A program made the translations under genes and the position numbers. A stretch of 64,000 nucleotides of DNA from Uranotaenia lowii (taxonomy: Eukaryota > Arthropoda > Insecta > Diptera > Culicidae): contig NC_073693.1 of assembly GCF_029784155.1 (NCBI RefSeq), positions 151,034,843 to 151,098,842 of the forward strand, read 5' to 3'. Below, piece by piece: positions 26,601 through 41,600 of this stretch (position 1 is the first letter of the stretch; each line of letters begins with the position of its first letter). Below the pieces are notes generated by a model, which was given only the letters and a program-made list of their open reading frames with translations, searched no databases and was not told the origin of the DNA.

Positions 26601-29600
26601 TAAAATACTTTCGTTTAACTAAAATCGAGCAAGATAAACTTTAAAATTACTAAAATCAAGTAAATTTAGCTTTTTGCTAACTCGACGGTAAAAAAATATT
26701 TTTGCTAACGGTAAGTAACAGCGAAATTTTGCTAAGTGGAGCCCCGAAAGTTTTGTGTGCGAATGGATACATTCCCATTGACACCTCAGCGGCAGCATCG
26801 ATTGAGCACTGTTCTTTTCTTGCTCTCCCCCTTTCGTCAAGTTCGTCGTGCAGTCTCTATCACTACATGCTCTCATTCCAGAAAACCCATGCATGTCTCC
26901 GCCATTTTGTCCAAATCATCCTTGCATCGTGAATTAAATTTTCCAAGCAATTACCCATAATTTTGCCTGAATTCACACTTACCATTGTTAATCCTCGTCG
27001 CCAAAATTGTGGGGGATGTTTCGGAACCAACAGAATGGATTTTACACTTACTTACAGCACAGAATTAACTTTATTCTTCCGACCTAGAAACTTGCCTCAA
27101 CTGCGCTCTCTTCCATCCGCTAAACCTCTCCCCCTCCTCGCCTCCAGTACAGGGGTAGGACACTTCACAAGCAAGGGATAAGACACAAGTTCTATTAAAG
27201 GTATAGCACCTATCTAGACCCTACAGGCCGGTTCCGAAACCCGGAAAATCAAAATGATCAGATTTTAACTTACGACACATCATTAGAAAGCTCTTGGCCT
27301 GTACATGATAAGAATTGATAGGAAAAGTGGTTCGGGGCCACCTGGTCCTAACCACGGCCAATCTGGCCGGTTCCGAAATCCGAAAAATTAAAATGATCAG
27401 ATTTTAACTTGCGACACATCATTGGAAAGCTCTTGGCCTGTACATGATGGGAATTGATAGGAAAAGTGGTTCGGGGCCATCTGGTCCTGGCCACGGCCAA
27501 TCTGGCCGGTTCCGAAACCCGGAAAATCAAAATGATCAGATTTTAACTTGCGACACATCATTGGAAAGCTCTTGGCCTGTACATGATGGGAATTGATAGG
27601 AAAAGTGGTTCGGGGCCATCTGGTCCTTTCCACGGCCAATCTGGCCGGTTCCGAAACCCGGAAAATCAAAATGATCAGATTTTAACTTGCGACACATCAT
27701 TAGAAAGCTCTTGGCCTGTACATGATAAGAATTGATAGAAAAAGTGGTTCGGGGCCACCTGGTCCTGGCCACGGCCAATCTGGCCGGTTCCGAAATCCGA
27801 AAAATAAAAATGATCAGATTTTAACTTGCGACACATCATTAGAAAGCTCTTGGCCTGTACATGATGGGGATCGATAAGAAAAGTGGTTCGGGGCCATCTG
27901 GTTCTGGCCTCGGCCAATCTGGCCGGTTCCGAAATCCGGAAAATCAAAATGATCAGATTTTAACTTGCGACACATCATTAGAAAGCTCTTGGCCTGTATA
28001 TGATGGGAATTGATAGGAAAAGTGGTTCGGGGTCATCTGGTGCTGGCCACGGCCAATCTGGTCGGTTCCAAAATCCGAAAAATCAAAATGATCAGATTTT
28101 AACTTGCGACACATAATTAGAAATGATGGGATTTGATACGAAAAGTGGTTCGAAATACTCGTACGGTAAATAAACAGAGAAAAATTTACATACAAAAAAA
28201 TATATATATTTTTTTTGTTCTGATTTTTGTCGTTTTACCATCTTTGACGCTCTAACAAATAAATGAATTAAAAAAAAATACTTTGAAAATATATAAACTT
28301 CAAGGCAATTCAAAGTATAAATTTTATCCTATAAATTTTAAGTCGAAATCAATGCTCTGGACATAGGTTACCATACCTACTCTTTTATGAGTAGGGGAAA
28401 ACTGTACAAGACGCACCAGCGTGGTAAGTAGGCCTGTGCCATTCTTTCTCAAAGTATACTTTCCTATGGCTTCGAATGATGTTTTTTTTTCATTTTTATT
28501 GTACCGTCAAATGGAGTATCATGCAACAGCGGGGTTAGATGCAACATTTATATAACACCACACTGAATCAATTTTTAAATTAATGTATTGTATAAAGTTA
28601 TCTTTTAAAACGAAGATTATGTAATTTCTCGCATCTTAAGCTAGTTTTTCAAAGTTTTTTAAAGTTTTTTTTTTAATTTGAAAAATCCAGCAATGAATGT
28701 ACAAATTTTAACATTTTTTTATGCCGTAAAAAACTTTTCCCAGTATGACGGATTGGCTTGATAATATTACCTACAAACTTTTTATTAGTTTCCTCATGCT
28801 ATACCAACACTGTTGATGTAAAAATATTTTTCGAACAAACACCCATTCTTTTAAAATATTTTTTTTTATAATTCAGTTAGATGTCTGGGGTAATATGCAA
28901 CAAAATGCAAATCAAAGAAACATATTGTAAATCTTGTTTCCTTGTGCTGGAATATGCATCCCGCGTTTGAATACATTGAAATTTCATTCATCCAAACATT
29001 TACTTTTATGATTTCAGCTTGAAGAATTTTTCGTATTATTATTAAACCCCCAAATGTATGCAGCATACTTATATTCAGAGAAAATGTGAAATTTGAACAA
29101 TTATGCATTGTTATCGTAATTTGGGAGTTAGCAAATAAAAAGAATGAAATTTTGTTTTGATATTTGAACGTATTGTGGGCATTCTGCCCCAATTTTTATA
29201 TGATTGATTTTAGATAAAATTTGTGAGAAAATACAACAAAATATTTATAGTCATCCGAAAGTGCAAACGAGTGTAAAAACGATAAGCTGTAGTTTCATCA
29301 GATTGCGCAGGCTGTTTCTAAGAACTGAAGTCGTTTTTGTGAACTTTTTATCGATTAAATGATGGAAAAGCTTTTTCGCTACAATAGAAATGAAGAAAAA
29401 CATCATTCGAAGAAATAGATTAGTGTATTTTTGAGAAAGAATGACATGGGCCATCTTCCCCCGCTGGTGCGTCTTGTACAGTTTTCCCCTAAATCAGATC
29501 CCTGAATCGTCGTAGGGGAGAACTGTACAAGACGCACCAGTTAAGCATAATCGCTATTTACAACGATATCAATCATCTAAGAACCAAATTGAAAGTTTAC

Positions 29601-32600
29601 GACGATTCAGGGATCAGATTTACGTATTATCAAAAAGAAAAAATATGACAAAAGCACGATTTTTATTATATTTTTGTAAAAAACTTAAAAAGCCAGAAAA
29701 CAAACCGCGGGGTAGAACGCCAAAACCAGTGGACAGAACGCACCATACCGAAAGGGTGGTAATAAATGGAACAATATTTATAAGGAATTTAATGACTAAA
29801 ACATTAAATGTTTAATTACATGTTCATCGTATTTTTGTAAACTAACCATACTTTGGCAAAAAATCATTTACTAATGCTAAACTTATCGAAAATTTCGCTT
29901 TTCAAAATACACTTTTTTATAGCCTTATAGGTAAAACGCCTTCAGGTAGGCAACGAAATTCAATTTCTTGACTGGTATCACGGCAAACATGGCGGCAGAT
30001 ATTTTTTTCGAGTCGAATATTGGTGCACCTTTTCAACTCGAACAAGGACGAAATTTGTTATAATTATGCATTGATATCGTAATTTGGGACTCAGCAAATA
30101 TAAAAAATGGAATTTTGTTTTGATATTTGGGTTTTCTCAAAAGTTAACAGCGTTCAAAATTTGAACCGAAAACACGTGGTCTTCTGGGCATTCTGCCCCA
30201 ATTTTGATATGATTGATTTAAGTTGAATTTTGTATGAAGTTAGTAAAATACAACAAAATATTCATAGTCTTCCGAAAGTGCATGCGAGTGGAAAAACGAT
30301 AAGCTGTAGTTTCATCAGATTGCCCAGGCTAGTTTACCATAAAATCTTAAATGTTAGTCATGAAAAATAACAGCTTTCACGCTGACTCCATTAATCCTTC
30401 TGTCTCTAAGAACATAAGTCGTTTTTGTGAACTTTTCATCTAATAAATGAAGAAAAAGCTTGTTTGCTGCAATATAAATGAAGAAAAACATCATTCGAAG
30501 CCATAGGTTAGTGTATTTTTGAGAAAGAATGACATGGGCCATTTTACCTCGCTGGTGCGTCTTGTACAGTTCTCCCCTATACTTTCAATTTGGTTCTTAA
30601 ATTATTGGTCCCGCTGTAAATAGCGATTATGCTTAATTGGTGCGTCATGTACAGTTTTCTCCTACATGTTCTCTTTTTCGATTGTGAAATGTGCGTACTC
30701 TTCTTTTTCTGAAATTTTAAGAAATCTACACTGTTTTTGAAAGACATTATAATAGAAAAGTGCTTATTTCTTACAATTTATGAAGTTAGTTTTCCACATC
30801 TTATACAAAAATCACCGATGAAATACAACTCACAACAGTTTACTTAATTATCCTTTTTTCATGGAGGCATCTTCAAGTCGTAATTACCAGAGCGGGAAAA
30901 GCGCCTTTAAGTATGCAACAAACTATCAGAGAGCGGGAAACTATCAATCCGTAATCAATAAGACAAAACAAACTTTCTTAAATGACTAATGCACCAATAA
31001 CAAATGCTCAAATCTAAAATAGAGTTTATTCAAAAGTAAAAACGCGCGTCATAATTAAACTCTTTTAGAACCGCAGTATTTTATCATGTTTGGTGAGGTT
31101 TATCAGCTTAACACTGAACATTACTATCCATTCGAATATTCCAGCTAAGAATTTTCAACCCCAGACTTTTCGCTTTTCAATAGTAGAAGAATATTCTAAG
31201 GAAATTTTTAACATATCTTGTAAGTTGAACATCTTCCACAAAATTGGCTTTAGTTGAATAACTTTTAACATCTTCGTTTTTGATTATATAAATGTTCCTC
31301 CGAACGTTCCTCTTTTGGGGAAAAAAAATCTTGATGTTCTCTTCTTGGTGCTGCAGGATATGGTAACCCTTCTCTGGACTCAATTATTTCCTAAACACAA
31401 AAAAAGTCTGTCCCAACCGTTAGCGTTCTATTAATTTCAAAATTTCAATACACCGCATCATCGGACCAAGAGATGATAGACAAAATCTGGCAAATAACTC
31501 GAATTCAAGACGCCAAAATCATACAAAAACAGTTACTAAATCATAAGCATCAAAAGTCTCCTATTTTAATGCCACTGATGTAGAGCATGTAATTCTTCCC
31601 ATCATGAACAAATCAAAAGCTTTCTATTTATGTGCCCCAAATTAAAATCTGATCATTTTGATTTTCCGGATTTCGAAACCGGCCAGATTGGCCGTGGCCA
31701 GGAGCAGGTGGCCCCGAACCACTTTTCCTATCAATTCCCATCATGTACAGGCCAAGAGCTTTCTAATGATGTGTCGCAAGTTAAAATCTGATCATTTTGA
31801 TTTTCCGGATTTCGGAACCGGCCAGATTGGCCGTGGCCAGGACCAGATGGCCCCGAACCACTTTTCCTATCATTTCTTATCATATGCAGGCCAAGAGCTT
31901 TCCAATGATGTGTCGCAAGTTAAAATCTGATCATTTTGATTTTCCGGATTCCGGAACCGGCCAGAATGGCCGTGGCCAGGACCAGATGGCCCCGAACCAC
32001 TTTTCTTATCAATTCTTATCATGTACAGGCCAAGAGCTTTCTAATGATGTATCGCAAGTTAAAATCTGATCATTTTGATTTTCCGGATTTCGGAACCGGC
32101 CAGATTGGCCGTGGCCAGGACCAGGTGGCCCCGAACCACTTTTCCTATCAATTCCCATCATTTACAGGCCAAGAGCTTTCTAATGATGTGTCGCAAGTTA
32201 AAATCTGATCATTTTGATTTTCCGGATTTCGGAACCGGACAGATTGGCCGTGGCCAGGACCAGATGGCCCCGAACCACTTTTCTTATCAATTCCTATCAT
32301 GTACAGGCCAAGAGCTTTCTAATGATGTGTCGCAAGTTAAAATCTGATCATTTTGATTTTCCGGATTTCAGAACCGGCCAGATTGGCCGTGGCCAGGATC
32401 AGATGGCCCCGAACCACTTTTCTTATCAATTCCTATCATGTACAGGCCAAGAGCTTTCTAATGATGTGTCGCAAGTTAAAATCTGATCATTTTGATTTTA
32501 CGGATTTCGGAACCGGCCAGATTGGCCGTGGCCAGGACCAGGTGGCCTCGAACCACTTTTCCTATCAATTCCCATCATGTACAGGCCAAGAGCTTTCTAA

Positions 32601-35600
32601 TGATGTGTCGCAAGTTAAAATCTGATCATTTTGATTTTCCGGATTTCGGAACCGGCCAGATTGGCCGTGGCCAGAACCAGATTGCCCCGGACCACTTTTC
32701 CTATCAATTCCCATCATGTACAGGCCAAGAGCTTTCTAATGATGTGTCGCAAGTTAAAATCTGATCATTTTGATTTTCCGGGTTTCGGAACCGGCCAGAT
32801 TGGCCGTGGCCAGGACCAGGTGGCCCCGAACCACTTTTCCTATCAATTCTTATCATGTACAGGCCAAGAGCTTTCTAATGATGTGTCGCAAGTTAAAATC
32901 TGATCATTTTGATTTTACGGATTTCGGAACCGGCCAGATTGGCCGTGGCCAGGATCAGATGGCCCCGAACCACTTTTCCTATCAATTCCCATCATGTACA
33001 GGTCAAGAGCTTTCCAATGATGTGTCGCAAGTTAAAATCTGATCATTTTGATTTTCCGGATTTCGGAACCGGCCAGATTGGCCGTGGCCAGGACCAGGTG
33101 GCCCCGAACCACTTTTCCTATCAATTCCCATCATGTACAGGCCAAGAGCTTTCTAATGATGTGTCGCAAGTTAAAATCTGATCATTTTGATTTTCCGGAT
33201 TTCGGAACCGGCCAGATTGGCCGTGGCCAGGACCAGATGGCCCCGAACCAATTTTCCTATCAATTCTTATCATGTACAGGCCAAGAGCTTTCTAATGATG
33301 TGTCGCAAGTTAAAATCTGATCATTTTCCGGATTTCGGAACCGACCAAGTTAAAATCTGATCATTTTCCGGATTTCGGAACCGATCATTTTGATTTTCCG
33401 GATTTCGGAACCGACCAGATTGGCCGTGGCCAGGACCAGATGGCCCCGAACCAATTTTCCTATCATTTCTTATCATATGCAGGCCAAGAGCTTTCCAATG
33501 ATGTGTCGCAAGTTAAAATCTGATCATTTTGATTTTCTGGATTTCGGAACCGACCAGATTGGCCGTGGCCAGGACCAGATGGCCCCGAACCACTTTTCCT
33601 ATCAATTCCCATCATATGCAGGCCAAAAGCTTTCCAATGATGTGTCGCAAGTTAAAATCTGATCATTTTGATTTTCCGGATTTCGGAACCGGCCAGATTG
33701 GCCGTGGCCAGGACCAGATGGCCCCGAACCACTTTTCCTATCAATTCCCATCATGTACAGGCCAAGAGCTTTCTAATGATGTGTCGCAAGTTAAAATCTG
33801 ATCATTTTGATTTTCCGGATTTCGGAACCGGCCAGATTGGCCGTGGCCAGGACCAGATGGCCCCGAACCACTTTTCCTATCATTTCTTATCATATGCAGG
33901 CCAAGAGCTTTCCAATGATGTGTCGCAAGTTAAAATCTGATCATTTTTATTTTTCGGATTCCGGAACCGGCCAGATTGGCCGTGGCCAGGACCAGATGGC
34001 CCCGAACCACTTTTCCTATCAATTCCCACAATGTACAGGCCAAGAGCTTTCCAATGATGTGTCGCTAGTTAAAATCTGATCATTTTGATTTTCCGGATTT
34101 CGGAACCGGTCAGATTGGCCGTGGCCAGGACCAGATGGCCCCATACCACTTTTTCTATCAATTCCCACAATGTACAGGCCAAGAGCTTTCCAATGATGTG
34201 TCGCAAGTTAAAATCTGATTATTTTGATTTTCCGGATTTCGGAACCGACCAGATTGGCCGTGGCCAGGACCAGATGGCCCCGAACCAATTTTCCTATCAT
34301 TTCTTATCATATGCAGGCCAAGAGCTTTCCAATGATGTGTCGCAAGTTAAAATCTGACCATTTTGATTTTCTGGATTTCGGAACCGACCAGATTGGCCGT
34401 GGCCAGGACCAGATGGCCCCGAACCACTTTTCCTATCAATTCCCATCATATACAGGCCAAAAGCTTTCCAATGATGTGTCGCAAGTTAAAATCTGATCAT
34501 TTTGATTTTCCGGATTTCGGAACCGGCCAGATTGGCCGTGGCCAGGTTCAGATGGCCCCGAACCACTTTTCCTATCAATTCCCATCATGTACAGGCCAAG
34601 AGCTTTCTAATGATGTGTCGCAAGTTAAAATCTGATCATTTTGATTTTCCGGGTTTCGGAACCGGCCAGATTGGCCGTGGCCAGGACCAGGTGGCCCCGA
34701 ACCACTTTTCCTATCAATTCTTATCATGTTCAGGCCAAGAGCTTTCTAATGATGTGTCGCAAGTTAAAATCTGATCATTTTGATTTTACGGATTTCGGAA
34801 CCGGCCAGATTGGCCGTGGCCAGGATCAGATGGCCCCGAACCACTTTTCCTATCAATTCCCATCATGTACAGGTCAAGAGCTTTCCAATGATGTGTCGCA
34901 AGTTAAAATCTGATCATTTTGATTTTCCGGATTTCGGAACCGGCCAGATTGGCCGTGGCCAGGACCAGATGGCCCCGAACCACTTTTCTTATCAATTCTT
35001 ATCATGTACAGGCCAAGAGCTTTCTAATGATGTGTCGCAAGTTAAAATCTGATCATTTTGATTTTCCGGATTTCGGAACCGGCCAGATTGGCCGTGGCCA
35101 GGACCAGGTGGCCCCGAACCACTTTTCCTATCAATTCCCATCATGTACAGGCCAAGAGCTTTCTAATGATGTGTCGCAAGTTAAAATCTGATCATTTTGA
35201 TTTTCCGGATTTCGGAACCGGCCAGATTGGCCGTGGCCAGAACCAGATTGCCCCGGACCACTTTTCCTATCAATTCCCATCATGTACAGGCCAAAAGCTT
35301 TCTAATGATGTGTCGCAAGTTAAAATCTGATCATTTTGATTTTCCGGATTTCGGAACCGACCAGATTGGCCGTGGCCAGGACCAGATGGCCCCGAACCAA
35401 TTTTCCTATCATTTCTTATCATATGCAGGCCAAGAGCTTTCCAATGATGTGTCGCAAGTTAAAATCTGATCATTTTGATTTTCTGGATTTCGGAACCGAC
35501 CAAATTGGCCGTGGCCAGGACCAGATGGCCCCGAACCACTTTTCCTATCAATTCCCATCATATGCAGGCCAAAAGCTTTCCAATGATGTGTCGCAAGTTA

Positions 35601-38600
35601 AAATCTGATCATTTTGATTTTCCGGGTTTCGGAACCGGCCAGATTGGCCGTGGCCAGGACCAGATGGCCCCGAACCACGTTTCTTATCAATTCTTATCAT
35701 GTACAGGCCAAGAGCTTTCTAATGATGTGTCGCAAGTTAAAATCTGATCATTTTGATTTTCCGGATTTCGGAACCGGCCAGATTGGCCGTGGCCAGGACC
35801 AGGTGGCCCCGAACCACTTTTCCTATCAATTCCCATCATGTTCAGGCCAAGAGCTTTCTAATGATGTGTCGCAAGTTAAAATCTGATCATTTTGATTTTC
35901 CGGATTTCGGAACCGGCCAGATTGGCCGTGGCCAGGACCAGATGGCCCCGAACCAATTTTCCTATCATTTCTTATCATATGCAGGCCAAGAGCTTTCCAA
36001 TGATGTGTCGCAAGTTAAAATCTGATCATTTTGATTTTCTGGATTTCGGAACCGACCAAATTGGCCGTGGCCAGGACCAGATGGCCCCGAACCACTTTTC
36101 CTATCAATTCCCATCATATGCAGGCCAAAAGCTTTCCAATGATGTGTCGCAAGTTAAAATCTGATCATTTTGATTTTCCGGATTTCGGAACCGGGCAGAT
36201 TGGCCGTGGCCAGGACCAGATGGCCCCGAACCACGTTTCTTATCAATTCTTATCATGTACAGGCCAAGAGCTTTCTAATGATGTGTCGCAAGTTAAAATC
36301 TGATCATTTTGATTTTCCGGATTTCGGAACCGGCCAGATTGGCCGTGGCCAGGACCAGGTGGCCCCGAACCACTTTTCCTATCAATTCTTATCATGTACA
36401 GGCCAAGAGCTTTCTAATGATGTGTCGCAAGTTAAAATCTGATCATTTTGATTTTACGGATTTCGGAACCGGCCAGATTGGCCGTGGCCAGGATCAGATG
36501 GCCCCGAACCACTTTTCCTACCAGTTCCCATCATGTACAGGTCAAGAGCTTTCCAATGATGTGTCGCAAGTTAAAATCTGATCATTTTGATTTTCCGGAT
36601 TTCGGAACCGGCCAGATTGGCCGTGGCCAGGACCAGGTGGCCCCGAACCACTTTTCCTATCAATTCCCATCATGTACAGGCCAAGAGCTTTCTAATGATG
36701 TGTCGCAAGTTAAAATCTGATCATTTTGATTTTCCGGATTTCGGAACCGGCCAGATTGGCCGTGGCCAGAACCAGATTGCCCCGGACCACTTTTCCTATC
36801 AATTCCCATCATGTACAGGCCAAAAGCTTTCTAATGATGTGCCGCAAGTTAAAATCTGATCATTTTGATTTTCCGGATTTCGGAACCGACCAGATTGGCC
36901 GTGGCCAGGACCAGATGGCCCCGAACCAATTTTCCTATCATTTCTTATCATATGCAGGCCAAGAGCTTTCCAATGATGTGTCGCAAGTTAAAATCTGATC
37001 ATTTTGATTTTCTGGATTTCGGAACCGACCAAATTGGCCGTGGCCAGGACCAGATGGCCCCGAACCACTTTTCCTATCAATTCCCATCATATGCAGGCCA
37101 AAAGCTTTCCAATGATGTGTCGCAAGTTAAAATCTGATCATTTTGATTTTCCGGATTTCGGAACCGGGCAGATTGGCCGTGGCCAGGACCAGATGGCCCC
37201 GAACCACGTTTCTTATCAATTCTTATCATGTACAGGCCAAGAGCTTTCTAATGATGTGTCGCAAGTTAAAATCTGATCATTTTGATTTTCCGGATTTCGG
37301 AACCGGCCAGATTGGCCGTGGCCAGGACCAGGTGGCCCCGAACCACTTTTCCTATCAATTCTTATCATGTACAGGCCAAGAGCTTTCCAATGATGTGTCG
37401 CAAGTTAAAATCTGATCATTTTGATTTTACGGATTTCGGAACCGGCCAGATTGGCCGTGGCCAGGATCAGATGGCCCCGAACCACTTTTCCTACCAGTTC
37501 CCATCATGTACAGGTCAAGAGCTTTCCAATGATGTGTCGCAAGTTAAAATCTGATCATTTTGATTTTCCGGATTTCGGAACCGGCCAGATTGGCCGTGGC
37601 CAGGACCAGGTGGCCCCGAACCACTTTTCCTATCAATTCCCATCATGTACAGGCCAAGAGCTTTCTAATGATGTGTCGCAAGTTAAAATCTGATCATTTT
37701 GATTTTCCGGATTTCGGAACCGGCCAGATTGGCCGTGGCCAGAACCAGATTGCCCCGGACCACTTTTCCTATCAATTCCCATCATGTACAGGCCAAGAGC
37801 TTTCTAATGATGTGTCGCAAGTTAAAATCTGATCATTTTGATTTTCCGGGTTTCGGAACCGGCCAGATTGGCCGTGGCCAGGAGCAGGTGGCCCCGAACC
37901 ACTTTTCCTATCAATTCTTATCATGTACAGGCCAAGAGCTTTCTAATGATGTGTCGCAAGTTAAAATCTGATCATTTTGATTTTCCGGATTTCGGAACCG
38001 GCCAGATTGGCCGTGGCCAGGACCAGGTGGCCCCGAACCACTTTTCCTATCAATTCCCATCATGTACAGGCCAAGAGCTTTCTAATGATGTGTCGCAAGT
38101 TAAAATCTGATCATTTTGATTTTCCGGATTTCGGAACCGGCCAGATTGGCCGTGGCCAGGACCAGATGGCCCCGAACCAATTTTCCTATCATTTCTTATC
38201 ATATGCAGGCCAAGAGCTTTCCAATGATGTGTCGCAAGTTAAAATCTGATCATTTTTATTTTTCGGATTCCGGAACCGGCCAGATTGGCCGTGGCCAGGA
38301 CCAGATGGCCCCGAACCACTTTTCCTATCAATTCCCACAATGTACAGGCCAAGAGCTTTCTAATGATGTGTCGCAAGTTAAAATCTGATCATTTTGATTT
38401 TCCGGGTTTTGGAACCGGTCAGATTGGCCGTGGCCAGGACCAGATGGCCCCGAACCACTTTTCCTATCAATTCCCATCATGTACAGGCCAAGAGCTTTCC
38501 AATGATGTGTCGCAAGTTAAAATCTGATCATTTTGATTTTCCGGGTTTCGGAACCGGCCAGATTGGCCGTGGCCAGGACCAGGTGGCCCCGAACCACTTT

Positions 38601-41600
38601 TCCTATCAATTCTTATCATGTACAGGCCAAGAGCTTTCTAATGATGTGTCGCAAGTTAAAATCTGATCATTTTGATTTTACGGATTTCGGAACCGGCCAG
38701 ATTGGCCGTGGCCAGGATCAGATGGCCCCGAACCACTTTTCCTATCAATTCCCATCATGTACAGGTCAAGAGCTTTCCAATGATGTGTCGCAAGTTAAAA
38801 TCTGATCATTTTGATTTTCCGGATTTCGGAACCGGCCAGATTGGCCGTGGCCAGGACCAGATGGCCCCGAACCACTTTTCCTATCAATTCCCATCATGTA
38901 CAGGTCAAGAGCTTTCCAATGATGTGTCGCAAGTTAAAATCTGATCATTTTGATTTTACGGATTTCGGAACCGGCCAGATTGGCCGTGGCCAGGATCAGA
39001 TGGCCCCGAACCACTTTTCCTATCAATTCCCATCATGTACAGGCCAAGAGCTTTCTAATGATGTGTCGCAAGTTAAAATCTGATCATTTTGATTTTCCGG
39101 ATTTCGGAACCGGCCAGATTGGCCGTGGCCAGGACCAGATGGCCCCGAACCACTTTTCCTATCAATTCCCATCATGTACAGGCCAAGAGCTTTCTAATGA
39201 TGTGTCGCAAGTTAAAATCTGATCATTTTGATTTTCCGGATTTCGGAACCGACCAGATTGGCCGTGGCCAGGACCAGATGGCCCCGAACCAATTTTCCTA
39301 TCATTTCTTATCATATGCAGGCCAAGAGCTTTCCAATGATGTGTCGCAAGTTAAAATCTGATCATTTTGATTTTCTGGATTTCGGAACCGACCAGATTGG
39401 CCGTGGCCAGGACCAGATGGCCCCGAACCACTTTTCCTATCAATTCCCATCATATGCAGGCCAAAAGCTTTCCAATGATGTGTCGCAAGTTAAAATCTGA
39501 TCATTTTGATTTTCCGGATTTCGGAACCGACCAGATTGGCCGTGGCCAGGACCAGATGGCCCCGAACCACTTTTCTTATCAATTCTTATCATGTACAGGC
39601 CAAGAGCTTTCTAATGATGTGTCGCAAGTTAAAATCTGATCATTTTGATTTTCCGGATTTCGGAACCGGCCAGATTGGCCGTGGTCAGGACCAGGTGGCC
39701 CCGAACCACTCTTCCTATCAATTCCCATCATGTACAGGCCAAGAGCTTTCTAATGATGTGTCGCAAGTTAAAATCTGATCATTTTGATTTTCCGGATTTC
39801 GGAACCGGCCAGATTGGCCGTGGCCAGGACCAGATGGCCCCGAACCACTTTTCCTATCAATTCCCACAATGTACAGGCCAAGAGCTTTCCAATGATGTGT
39901 CGCAAGTTAAAATCTGATCATTTTGATTTTCCGGATTTCGGAACCGGTCAGATTGGCCGTGGCCAGGACCAGATGGCCCCATACCACTTTTTCTATCAAT
40001 TCCCACAATGTACAGGCCAAGAGCTTTCCAATGATGTGTCGCAAGTTAAAATCTGATTATTTTGATTTTCCGGATTTCGGAACCGACCAGATTGGCCGTG
40101 GCCAGGACCAGATGGCCCCGAACCAATTTTCCTATCATTTCTTATCATATGCAGGCCAAGAGCTTTCCAATGATGTGTCGCAAGTTAAAATCTGATCATT
40201 TTGATTTTCTGGATTTCGGAACCGACCAGATTGGCCGTGGCCAGGACCAGATGGCCCCGAACCACTTTTCCTATCAATTCCCATCATATGCAGGCCAAAA
40301 GCTTTCCAATGATGTGTCGCAAGTTAAAATCTGATCATTTTGATTTTCCGGATTTCGGAACCGGCCAGATTGGCCGTGGCCAGGATCAGATGGCCCCGAA
40401 CCACTTTTCCTATCAATTCCCATCATGTACAGGCCAAGAGCTTTCTAATGATGTGTCGCAAGTTAAAATCTGATCATTTTGATTTTCCGGGTTTCGGAAC
40501 CGGCCAGATTGGCCGTGGCCAGGACCAGGTGGCCCCGAACCACTTTTCCTATCAATTCTTATCATGTACAGGCCAAGAGCTTTCTAATGATGTGTCGCAA
40601 GTTAAAATCTGATCATTTTGATTTTACGGATTTCGGAACCGGCCAGATTGGCCGTGGCCAGGATCAGATGGCCCCGAACCACTTTTCCTATCAATTCCCA
40701 TCATGTACAGGTCAAGAGCTTTCCAATGATGTGTCGCAAGTTAAAATCTGATCATTTTGATTTTCCGGATTTCGGAACCGGCCAGATTGGCCGTGGCCAG
40801 GACCAGATGGCCCCGAACCACTTTTCTTATCAATTCTTATCATGTACAGGCCAAGAGCTTTCTAATGATGTGTCGCAAGTTAAAATCTGATCATTTTGAT
40901 TTTCCGGATTTCGGAACCGGCCAGATTGGCCGTGGCCAGGACCAGGTGGCCCCGAACCACTTTTCCTATCAATTCCCATCATGTACAGGCCAAGAGCTTT
41001 CTAATGATGTGTCGCAAGTTAAAATCTGATCATTTTGATTTTCCGGATTTCGGAACCGGCCAGATTGGCCGTGGCCAGAACCAGATTGCCCCGGACCACT
41101 TTTCCTATCAATTCCCATCATGTACAGGCCAAGAGCTTTCTAATGATGTGTCGCAAGTTAAAATCTGATCATTTTGATTTTCCGGATTTCGGAACCGACC
41201 AGATTGGCCGTGGCCAGGACCAGATGGCCCCGAACCAATTTTCCTATCATTTCTTATCATATGCAGGCCAAGAGCTTTCCAATGATGTGTCGCAAGTTAA
41301 AATCTGATCATTTTGATTTTCTGGATTTCGGAACCGACCAGATTGGCCGTGGCCAGGACCAGATGGCCCCGAACCACTTTTCCTATCAATTCCCATCATA
41401 TGCAGGCCAAAAGCTTTCCAATGATGTGTCGCAAGTTAAAATCTGATCATTTTGATTTTCCGGATTTCGGAACCGGGCAGATTGGCCGTGGCCAGGACCA
41501 GATGGCCCCGAACCACGTTTCTTATCAATTCTTATCATGTACAGGCCAAGAGCTTTCTAATGATGTGTCGCAAGTTAAAATCTGATCATTTTGATTTTCC

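Larger units (their letters stand above)
20763..27225 (-). mobile_element. Young Ty3/gypsy LTR retrotransposon
   Basis: The 6463-bp element is on the minus strand. Two 218-bp LTRs (20763-20980 and 27008-27225) begin TGTGGGGGATG, end CCCTACA and look identical by eye. A 5-bp duplication GGCCG flanks it (20758-20762, 27226-27230). Taking out one copy restores a normal satellite monomer. Internal order from the 5' side (right): primer-binding region, 1.85-kb leader, gag-protease-RT frame, a 110-bp intron-like gap, RT-RNase H-integrase frame, and a purine tract before the 3' LTR. No envelope gene is seen. Open frames and alike LTRs suggest a recent, possibly active copy. Confidence 0.93.

Noticed and set aside
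28866..30542. Minus-strand open frames sharing MAHVILSQKYTN
   Set aside because: They are the same part of two MITE copies, run into the terminal repeats, and have no domain.
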